DNA of 5,697 nucleotides from Chloroflexota bacterium (GTDB lineage Bacteria; Chloroflexota; Anaerolineae; Anaerolineales; UBA11657): positions 1 through 5,697 of the forward strand of contig QWRL01000158.1 in NCBI GenBank assembly GCA_003670425.1, given 5' to 3'. Numbering within the stretch: the first letter of the stretch is position 1; each line of letters starts with the position of its first letter. Below are positions 1 to 4,771 of this stretch, in pieces. A program made the position numbers and the translations under genes. The notes under the pieces are model-generated. The model searched no databases, was not told the origin of the DNA, and worked only from the letters and a program-made list of their open reading frames with translations.

Positions 1-407
1 GGGATCACATTCTTGGTGCTGCGGTGCTGGTACGCCGCGCTGCTTGGGAGCAGACCGGCGGATTAGATGAAGGGTTTGCGCTCTACTTTGAGGAAACCGA
101 CTGGTGCCGGCGTGCACAGCGCGCAGGCTGGCAGCTCTGGTATACGCCACATGCCGCCATCACGCATATTGGCGCGCATGCCACCAGCCGGCAGCCGGAA
201 CGCAGCGCTGTGCTGTTTGCCCGCAGCCAGGCGCGCTTCTTTCGCAAGCACTATGGTGCCGGCTGGTATCTGCTGTTGAAGCTGATAACCGTAGCCGGGC
301 TCTCGTATTGGCTGGCACGCAGCCTGTATGCGCGCATGCGGCAGCGCATTGACGGCGCCACGCTTGCGCGGCGCACTGCCAGCTATTGGCACATACTCGT
401 CAGCTAA
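1..407 (+). CDS. Family 2 glycosyltransferase, C-terminal part (5' end outside window)
   Basis: This is the C-terminal 134 residues or so of a GT-A fold glycosyltransferase, probably a rhamnosyltransferase/WbbL-like enzyme that moves a sugar from a nucleotide-sugar donor to a growing surface glycan at the inner face of the membrane. The frame is open to the left edge: the residues before the GTG at 24 (DHILGAA) fit the family's 'G-A-x-L-L-V-R-R' strand, so the GTG is internal and the true start lies upstream. Visible motifs are GAAVLVRR, GGLDEGF, and the acidic FEETDWCRR (ExDxxxR-like), which in this family carries the catalytic base region. A hydrophobic stretch at about residues 88-108 of the visible part could be a membrane-associated helix. 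The stop codon at 405-407 lies 3 bases before the next glycosyltransferase, so the two are almost certainly co-transcribed and translationally coupled. The donor and acceptor sugars cannot be told from the sequence. Confidence 0.9.
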   Translation, partial: DHILGAAVLVRRAAWEQTGGLDEGFALYFEETDWCRRAQRAGWQLWYTPHAAITHIGAHATSRQPERSAVLFARSQARFFRKHYGAGWYLLLKLITVAGLSYWLARSLYARMRQRIDGATLARRTASYWHILVS

Positions 408-410
408 ACC

Positions 411-1334
411 GTGCGCGCACTCGCAATCATTATTCTTTGCCACAACTCGCGCGAGTATCTGGGCGCCTGTCTGCGCAGCGTGGGCGCTGCCATGGCTGGC
501 ATTGACGCTGCGGTGTGGGTGGTGGACAACGCCGGCGATGATGGCACCCCGCAGTTTGTGCAAACCGAATTTCCATGGTGCCAAGTCATTGAGAGCGCGC
601 ACAACGGCGGCTATTCCTACGGCAACAATCTTGGTTTGCGCGCAGCCGGCTTCCCGGGCGCGCAACAATTTCGCCACGCAATGCTGCTCAACCCGGACAC
701 AGAGCTGCCTGCCGATGGCTTGCGATTGATGCTGGCATACTTGGACGCCAATCCAAATGTTGGCGTGGTGGGTCCCAAGCTGGTGCTGGCCGATGGCAGC
801 TTGGACAAGGCGTGCCGGCGCGGCGCCCCCACGCCCGCCACCGCGCTTTACCATCTGCTCGGCTTAAGCCGTATCTTCCCCAACAGCGCACGCTTTGCCC
901 GCTACAACATGACGTTTTTACCCGTGGACGAAACCGCGGCTGTGGACTCCACCGTGGGTGCCTGCCAGCTGCTGCGCGGCAGCACGCTCGCAAAAGTTGG
1001 CTTGATGGACGAGGATTTTTTTATGTACGGCGAGGACCTGGATCTCAATCTGCGCATACAGCGCGCCGGGTATGCCGTGATGTATTACCCGCGCGTGGTG
1101 GTCCGCCACCACAAAGGCACATCAACGCGCAAAGACAGCACCCGCATGATCCACGCCTTTCATGATGCAATGAAAATTTTTCATCGCAAGCATTATGCGG
1201 CGCAAACTCCGGCAATAGTGAACAGCGCCATCTATGCGGCGGTAAATGTGCTGTGCGCCTACCGCCTGCTGCGTAACCGCCTGCGCCCGGATGCAGCGCG
1301 CACTGTGGGCTCCGCCCCCGGCCAGCGAATTTAG
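411..1334 (+). CDS. Family 2 glycosyltransferase (WbbL/rhamnosyltransferase-like)
   Basis: This is a complete 307-residue GT2 enzyme, the usual length for single-domain members, predicted to add a sugar (rhamnose or similar) to a polysaccharide or lipid-linked glycan in the cytoplasm or at the membrane. The order of motifs is typical. There is an N-terminal beta strand ALAIIILCHNS (3-13), VDNAGDDGT (38-46) for nucleotide binding, NGGYSYGNNLG (65-75), and NPDTEL (94-99) as the DxD-like metal/nucleotide site. GACQLLR (183-189) follows, then GEDLDLNLR (207-215) with the acidic catalytic region. The GTG start at 411 is chosen because the first beta strand begins at residue 3, leaving no room for a later start. 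No good Shine-Dalgarno is seen, which fits coupling to the preceding gene whose stop is 3 bases upstream. The C-terminal 40 residues or so contain a mildly hydrophobic stretch. The two tandem enzymes suggest sequential sugar additions in O-antigen, exopolysaccharide or glycolipid synthesis. Family call is firm; substrate is unknown. Confidence 0.92.
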   Translation: MRALAIIILCHNSREYLGACLRSVGAAMAGIDAAVWVVDNAGDDGTPQFVQTEFPWCQVIESAHNGGYSYGNNLGLRAAGFPGAQQFRHAMLLNPDTELPADGLRLMLAYLDANPNVGVVGPKLVLADGSLDKACRRGAPTPATALYHLLGLSRIFPNSARFARYNMTFLPVDETAAVDSTVGACQLLRGSTLAKVGLMDEDFFMYGEDLDLNLRIQRAGYAVMYYPRVVVRHHKGTSTRKDSTRMIHAFHDAMKIFHRKHYAAQTPAIVNSAIYAAVNVLCAYRLLRNRLRPDAARTVGSAPGQRI

Positions 1335-1354
1335 CGGGCAGCAGCTTTTGCGGT

Positions 1355-2320
1355 TTAGCCGGCCGCATCCGGCACTACGCGCCAGCGCAGGGGCTTGCCG
1401 GTCAATGCCGCAGCCACTTCATCGCCAATATCCACACCAGCGCGCTCCTGCGCTTCCGCGGTCTGCGCTCCCACATGGGGGGTTGCAATTACTTGCGGGT
1501 GGCGCACCAGCTCGCTTGCACCGGGCGGCTCGCTTGCAAAGACATCGAGCCCGGCAGCCGCCACCCGGCCGCTTTGCAGCGCGGACAGCAAAGCCGCCTC
1601 GTCTATCAATCCGCCGCGCGCAGTGCACACAATGCGCACGCCCGGCTTGCACGCTGCCAGCGCTGCTTCATCAATAATGTTGCGCGTTGCACTCGTCACC
1701 GGCACATGCAGTGAGATGTAGTCTGCCGCAGCCAGCACCTGCGGCAGCTCCAGCAAACTGGCCAGATGCGCAACCGATGCCGGATCAATCGGGATAACCT
1801 CATATGCAACAATGCGCATGCCAAACGCTTGTGCGCGCCGCGCCACCTCGCGCCCGATGCGGCCGAAGCCAATCAGGCCGAGTGTCTTGCCTTCCAGCTC
1901 TGCGCCTTGCAGTTTCTTTTTGGGCCACTCGCCCTGCTTCATCGCCGCATCTGCAAACGCAACCTGCCGCGCCAGGGCCAGCATCAATGCCAGCGTCAGC
2001 TCTGCTACGGCGGTGGTGGCTGCCAGCGGCGAGTTAACCACGATCACATCACGCGCCACCGCGGCGGCCACATCCACATTGTCAACGCCCACACCCGCAC
2101 GCCCCACCACGCGCAAATGCGCTGCGGCCGCCAGCAGTGCAGCATCAACTTTCGTGCGGCTGCGCACCACCAGCGCATGGTAGTTGCTGATGCGCGCCAG
2201 CAATTGCGCAGCCGTGATTTCCGCTTCAACGTCCACGTGCGCCACAGTGCGCAGGCGCTCGATGCCCGCCGCGGCAATATCATCGGCAATCAGCACGCGC
2301 AAATCCGGGGTTGTGGGCAT
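1355..2320 (-). CDS. serA: D-3-phosphoglycerate dehydrogenase-like 2-hydroxyacid dehydrogenase, short form
   Basis: This 321-residue NAD-dependent D-2-hydroxyacid dehydrogenase most likely oxidises 3-phosphoglycerate to 3-phosphohydroxypyruvate, the first step of serine synthesis. Visible signatures are RAGVGVDNVDV (74-84), NSPLAATTAVAELTL (96-110), the Rossmann motif GFGRIG (151-156) with an acidic residue E174 at the end of the following strand (favouring NAD), and the Arg-Glu-His triad: R235 in TARGGLIDE, E264 in ASEPP and H282 in TPHVGAQTAEAQ. The protein ends soon after the catalytic domain and lacks the intervening and C-terminal ACT domains that give serine feedback in longer SerA proteins. 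The residue two before the ARGG motif's alanine is Cys232, where most relatives have Asn. The ATG at 2320 is preferred over an in-frame TTG at 2338 because a GGAG (2333-2336, minus strand) lies 12 bases upstream of the ATG and would otherwise be coding. The neighbour at 2398 is divergent; the glycosyltransferase at 1334 is convergent. Phosphoglycerate as substrate is inferred from family resemblance; another 2-hydroxyacid is possible. Confidence 0.88.
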   Translation of the reverse strand: MPTTPDLRVLIADDIAAAGIERLRTVAHVDVEAEITAAQLLARISNYHALVVRSRTKVDAALLAAAAHLRVVGRAGVGVDNVDVAAAVARDVIVVNSPLAATTAVAELTLALMLALARQVAFADAAMKQGEWPKKKLQGAELEGKTLGLIGFGRIGREVARRAQAFGMRIVAYEVIPIDPASVAHLASLLELPQVLAAADYISLHVPVTSATRNIIDEAALAACKPGVRIVCTARGGLIDEAALLSALQSGRVAAAGLDVFASEPPGASELVRHPQVIATPHVGAQTAEAQERAGVDIGDEVAAALTGKPLRWRVVPDAAG

Positions 2321-2397
2321 CGTTCTATTTATCTCCAATCCAACAAAACAAGCGGGAATTGGCGTGGATTATACTCACACCTCCCAATTAGAAGCTG
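2321..2397. promoter_or_regulatory. Divergent promoter region between serA-like gene and UspA-fusion gene
   Basis: This 77-bp gap is markedly more AT-rich than its surroundings and must hold the start signals for both divergent genes. On the minus strand a perfect TATAAT lies at 2368-2373, placing a start near 2361 and giving a leader of about 40 bases to the dehydrogenase ATG. No good -35 is seen at 16-18 bp spacing. On the plus strand TATACT at 2370-2375 overlaps it, about 20 bases before the UspA-fusion ATG, also without a convincing -35. A GGAG for the minus-strand gene sits at 2333-2336; the plus-strand gene has only a weak GAAG just before its ATG. The promoter assignment is by eye only. 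Confidence 0.5.
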
Positions 2398-4113
2398 ATG
2401 GAAGATCACTATCGATTGCGCGCAGCGCAAGACTTTCGCAGTGCGCGCACTAAAGCTGCGCTGGAACAAACTCTGGCGCGCCTGCGCGGCCGGCCGGCCG
2501 GCCTGCTTTCTTTTGAAGATGTTCGCCAGCAATTAAGGCTGGCGCATTCCACGCCGCGCGGCCTGCAAGAAGTGGCGCTGGATGCGATTGTTGGCAGCGT
2601 GGGCCGCTATACAGATTTCACGCGCAGCTTTTTGCCACTGCATGATTCCGATCAAACGCGCTGGGCCGGCGTGCGGGCTGCGTCCGAGAGCATGGGGCTG
2701 CCGCCAGTGGAGCTTTACCGCATTGGCGACGCGTACTTTGTTTTGGACGGTAACCATCGCATCTCCGTCGCACGCGAACTGGGCGCCAAGTCGATTCAGG
2801 CTTACGTGCTGGACATTCCCACACGCGTTCCGTTCAGCGCCAATGACAACCCGGACGACTTGATCTGCAAGGCGCGCTATGTGGAATTTTTGGAGCGCAC
2901 CAGCCTCGACCACCTGCGCCCCGGCGCTAATCTGCTAATGACAGTACCGGGCCAATACCGCGTTCTAGACGAGCATATTGACGTGCACCGTTACTTTTTG
3001 GGCATGGACTCGCAAGCAGCGGTGAGCCTGGAGGACGCAGTAGCCAGCTGGTACGACACTGTTTACCGGCCGGTTGTGGAGGTTATCCGCAGCCAAAGCC
3101 TGCTGCAGTCGCTGCCGGACCGCACGGAAACAGATTTATATGTATGGCTGGCAGAACATCGCGCTACGCTTGAGGCTGCGCTGGAGTGGAGCATGGATAC
3201 GCAAGAGGTTGCGGCTGACCTGGCGGGCAAGTTTGGGGTGCGCAGCGCACAGGTGCTGACGCGCCTATGGAACGCAGCTTCGAACCTGATTGTGCCGGCC
3301 AGCTTGCGCAGCGCAACCCGGATTGGGCAGTGGCGCAAGGGCGCGGTTAGCAAGCGCGACACGCTGCAGCTCTTCTCCAAAATACTGGTGGGAGTGTCTG
3401 GCAACGCGCAAGCCTGGCCCGCGCTTGACACAGCGCTGCTGCTTGCCAGGCTCGAATCGGCAGAGTTGCGCGGACTGCACATAAGTGATGAGGCGCAGCC
3501 AGCTTACTCCCCGGCATTGCGCAGCAGCTTCGCCAGCCGCTGCACAGCGGCCGGCATCAACGGCCAGCTCGCAATTGAAACCGGACTTGTGCGCAGGGCG
3601 CTGCGGGGCGGTGCCATTGGGGCGGCCCTGCTGGTGCTGCATCTGGCGCATCCACCCGCGGATGATATTGGCAGCCGGCTGGCATCCGGCCTGCGCGCAA
3701 TCATTCAGGCGTGCCCGCGCCCAGTGCTGGCCACACCCGCCGTTCCCGTCCGCTTGCAGCGCGTACTGCTGGCCTTTGATGGCAGCCCCAAGGCGCGCGA
3801 AGCGTTGTATGTGGCGGCTTACATGGCTGGCGCCTGGGATGCCGCACTGGTGGTGCTGCACTGCAGTGCCGGAGCGCCCGATGCGCTGCCCGAAGCGCGT
3901 GCGTATCTGGAAGCGCACTGGACTCCGGCCGAATATATTTCAGTGAAGCAGCGCGCGGTTGCCGCAGCAATTCTGCAAACAGCTGCGGACAAAAATTGTG
4001 ATTTGATTGTGATGGGCGGGTACAGCACCAATCCGCTGCGCGAGATTGCTTTTGGTGGCAGCCTCGACGCCGTGCTGCAGGCGCGCTCCCACCCAGTGCT
4101 GCTGTGCGGATGA
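2398..4113 (+). CDS. ParB-like domain / tandem universal stress protein fusion
   Basis: This is a 571-residue soluble protein in three parts. The N-terminal part (about 50-145) resembles the ParB/Srx-like fold: LDAIVGSVGRYTDF (61-74), a PPVELYRIGDAYFVLDGNHRISVAR stretch (102-126) whose GNHR (118-121) is the core motif of that fold, followed by a strand and helix. The middle (about 145-310) has sequence features such as VHRYFLG, SWYDTVYRPVVEVIR and TETDLYVWLAEHR, which I recall from DUF4032-type and Chloroflexota proteins of this architecture. The C-terminal part holds two UspA-like domains, one beginning near residue 326 (SKILVGVSG) and one near 455 (VLLAFDGSPKAREAL, with D461). In the first, the usual Asp of the ATP loop is Ser334 and no glycine-rich loop is seen, so it looks degenerate. 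In the second, MGGYSTNPLREIAFGGS (539-555) matches the G-2X-G-9X-G(S/T) nucleotide loop but with Ser543 in place of the second Gly. The ATG at 2398 is fixed by an in-frame TAG at 2389. The role is unproven: nucleotide-sensing stress adaptor is inferred; DNA or CTP binding by the ParB-like part is possible. Confidence 0.83.
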   Translation: MEDHYRLRAAQDFRSARTKAALEQTLARLRGRPAGLLSFEDVRQQLRLAHSTPRGLQEVALDAIVGSVGRYTDFTRSFLPLHDSDQTRWAGVRAASESMGLPPVELYRIGDAYFVLDGNHRISVARELGAKSIQAYVLDIPTRVPFSANDNPDDLICKARYVEFLERTSLDHLRPGANLLMTVPGQYRVLDEHIDVHRYFLGMDSQAAVSLEDAVASWYDTVYRPVVEVIRSQSLLQSLPDRTETDLYVWLAEHRATLEAALEWSMDTQEVAADLAGKFGVRSAQVLTRLWNAASNLIVPASLRSATRIGQWRKGAVSKRDTLQLFSKILVGVSGNAQAWPALDTALLLARLESAELRGLHISDEAQPAYSPALRSSFASRCTAAGINGQLAIETGLVRRALRGGAIGAALLVLHLAHPPADDIGSRLASGLRAIIQACPRPVLATPAVPVRLQRVLLAFDGSPKAREALYVAAYMAGAWDAALVVLHCSAGAPDALPEARAYLEAHWTPAEYISVKQRAVAAAILQTAADKNCDLIVMGGYSTNPLREIAFGGSLDAVLQARSHPVLLCG

Positions 4114-4115
4114 CT

Positions 4116-4134
4116 CCGGGCAGTGCTGCCCCGG
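4116..4134. terminator. GC hairpin after the UspA-fusion stop, possible bidirectional terminator
   Basis: Two bases after the TGA at 4111-4113, CCGGGCA (4116-4122) pairs with TGCCC-CGG (4127-4134) around the loop GTGC, with one bulged C. It gives a 7-bp stem. It lies between two convergent genes, the UspA fusion and the small minus-strand ORF ending at 4152, where a shared terminator is expected. Neither strand has a T-run after the stem, so it is not a classical intrinsic terminator. It may act only with Rho or as an RNA 3'-end stabiliser. Confidence 0.4.
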
Positions 4135-4151
4135 CCCGCAGCGCAGCCGCG

Positions 4152-4265
4152 CTAGCGCAAAACTACAGCCAGCAGGATATTTGCGGCCAGCAATACTCCC
4201 AGCAGCAATACTACTGCTGTTAGAAACGCGGCCGGTTTCGAGATTACGTTTGATGGAATGCGCAT
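4152..4265 (-). CDS. Small single-helix membrane peptide (37 residues), unknown function
   Basis: This ORF lies in what looks like an intergenic gap. It starts at the ATG at 4265 and stops at a TAG at 4152-4154, encoding 37 residues. The N-terminus is short and polar-basic (MRIPSNVISKP), followed by an unbroken hydrophobic stretch from about residue 12 to 36 made of Ala, Val, Leu and Gly with one Asn29, and a final Arg. That is the profile of one transmembrane helix or an uncleaved signal anchor. A GGGGAGGAG run (4273-4281, minus strand) with AGGAG 7 bases before the ATG is the strongest ribosome site in the window, which is the main reason to believe the gene is real. It converges on the UspA-fusion gene, ending 38 bases beyond its stop, and diverges from the cysteine-rich gene at 4475. 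No family is recognised. Possible roles include a regulator of a membrane complex or a type I toxin-like peptide; nothing seen chooses between them. Chance is still possible for so short an ORF. Confidence 0.55.
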   Translation of the reverse strand: MRIPSNVISKPAAFLTAVVLLLGVLLAANILLAVVLR

Positions 4266-4272
4266 TGCAATT

Positions 4273-4281
4273 CTCCTCCCC
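4273..4281 (-). promoter_or_regulatory. Strong ribosome binding site of the small membrane peptide
   Basis: Read on the minus strand this is GGGGAGGAG, followed by AATTGCA and the ATG at 4265. The 7-base spacing from AGGAG is ideal, and the match to the 16S rRNA tail is better than at any other gene start in the window. It decides the start of the 37-codon ORF. Confidence 0.65.
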
Positions 4282-4302
4282 TACGCGTCCAATGTGCCAC
4301 AA

Positions 4303-4318
4303 ATTGCGGCGCCGCAAT
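4303..4318. repeat. Perfect 16-bp palindrome, candidate operator
   Basis: ATTGCGGCGCCGCAAT is identical on both strands, with 8-bp half-sites meeting without a spacer. It lies 38 bp upstream of the small membrane ORF (minus strand) and about 105 bp upstream of the -35 at 4423. It is outside any predicted gene. With no loop it is unlikely to fold as an RNA hairpin terminator and fits better as a binding site for a dimeric regulator. No regulator family is identified. The GGCGCC core could also be just a restriction or methylation site. Confidence 0.5.
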
Positions 4319-4379
4319 CTGAACATCCCGCAAACAAGCCATTAACACAGCGTTCAGTATGGCTGCAGTGCGCGTAAAG

Positions 4380-4404
4380 GGCAGCAGTTCTTCAAGCTGC
4401 TGCC
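4380..4404. repeat. Inverted repeat / stem-loop in the intergenic region
   Basis: GGCAGCAG (4380-4387) and CTGCTGCC (4397-4404) are perfect inverted arms of 8 bp around a 9-base centre, which can extend by a G-U and an A-U pair to leave a 5-base loop. It lies between the palindrome and the rightward promoter and outside any predicted gene. No T-run follows on either strand. If the minus-strand small ORF is transcribed from further right, this would be in its leader RNA. Otherwise it could be a protein-binding site. Confidence 0.45.
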
Positions 4405-4422
4405 GCAGATGCCAACTTGCGT

Positions 4423-4451
4423 TTGACGGCGCGCCAGCCCCGTCATAAAAT
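4423..4451 (+). promoter_or_regulatory. Sigma-70 type promoter for the cysteine-rich/GAF-PAS operon
   Basis: TTGACG (4423-4428) and TAAAAT (4446-4451) are separated by exactly 17 bp, each with one mismatch to consensus, placing the transcription start near 4458. A ribosome site AGAGG (4463-4467) follows, 7 bases before the TTG at 4475, giving a short leader of about 17 bases. It is the best complete promoter seen in the window and points into the small cysteine-rich gene and the sensor gene behind it. Confidence 0.7.
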
Positions 4452-4474
4452 CATTGTATCCAAGAGGTAACCCC

Positions 4475-4735
4475 TTGTCATCCAGCAACCGCCCCACTTC
4501 TGTTCTTCCCACCGCGCGCGAACCGGAGCTGCGCGCTGCGCTGCAGCGCCTGCGCGCCAACCCGCGCGTCACCGGTATTGTGATTGGCATCAGCGATGAT
4601 GCATGCCCGGCCGCATGCGCCGTGCAGGGCTCATACGCCAAGGCCGAAGCGCCGGACATTCCGCTGGAAGCCTGCTCGCGCGCCGGCGGCTGCAACTGCC
4701 GCTACCTACCCGTCCTCAACGACATCTTTCCATAA
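4475..4735 (+). CDS. Small cysteine-rich, probably metal-binding protein
   Basis: This 86-residue protein has no recognised family name. It has an N-terminal helix-like part (PTAREPELRAALQRLRANP, about 12-30), a hydrophobic strand VTGIVIGISD (32-41), then five cysteines in a pattern: C44-P-A-A-C48, C67, and C73-N-C75-R-Y with a closing PV. The layout CPxxC, about 20 residues, then GC-x-C-R-Y-x-PV resembles small treble-clef-like zinc sites in which the last cysteines sit in 'GCRCRY.PV'. Zinc binding is therefore a plausible inference, not shown. The TTG at 4475 is chosen because AGAGG lies 7 bases upstream and the predicted transcript begins near 4458; an in-frame TTG at 4454 would lie before or at the transcript start. 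It is the first gene after a strong promoter, and the GAF-PAS sensor starts 36 bp downstream in the same frame, so the two probably form an operon and may work together. Confidence 0.7.
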   Translation: MSSSNRPTSVLPTAREPELRAALQRLRANPRVTGIVIGISDDACPAACAVQGSYAKAEAPDIPLEACSRAGGCNCRYLPVLNDIFP

Positions 4736-4771
4736 CCTGCGCGGCCGCTGCCGCCGCTACCCTCCCCGAAC

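Noticed and set aside
63..854. Long minus-strand open frame (263 codons) opposite the glycosyltransferases
   Set aside because: It spans the junction of two well-supported plus-strand genes, has no recognisable motifs, and has the low-complexity Ala/Gln/His/Arg makeup expected of the antisense of GC-rich genes.
1335..1375. Possible terminator between the convergent glycosyltransferase and dehydrogenase genes
   Set aside because: The only stem (GCCGG/CCGGC at 1358-1373) is 5 bp, lies inside the dehydrogenase coding end and has no T-run; the 20-bp gap itself shows no hairpin.
1766..2398. Plus-strand open frame of 210 codons over the dehydrogenase
   Set aside because: It is antisense to the catalytic and NAD-binding motifs of the dehydrogenase, rich in Arg, His, Gln and Cys, with no family resemblance.
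2488..2503. Four tandem GGCC units
   Set aside because: They lie within coding sequence for an Arg-Gly-Arg-Pro-Ala-Gly stretch and fit local GC content and codon choice; nothing suggests a functional repeat.
3265..3918. Minus-strand open frame of 217 codons over the UspA fusion
   Set aside because: It is a shadow of a gene with clear domain motifs, with no ribosome site and no motif of its own.
4149..4158. 10-bp palindrome GCGCTAGCGC over the stop of the small ORF
   Set aside because: It is short and built largely of GCGC, which is very common throughout this window, so chance is a sufficient explanation.
3940..4326. Minus-strand 128-codon frame covering the small membrane ORF in another phase
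   Set aside because: It runs across the UspA-fusion C-terminus, has mixed polar composition, and its start is not served by the strong ribosome site, which fits the 37-codon frame at 4265 instead.
4454..4474. Upstream TTG start for the cysteine-rich protein
   Set aside because: It lies at or before the predicted transcription start (about 4458), has no ribosome site, and would make the good AGAGG site at 4463-4467 coding.
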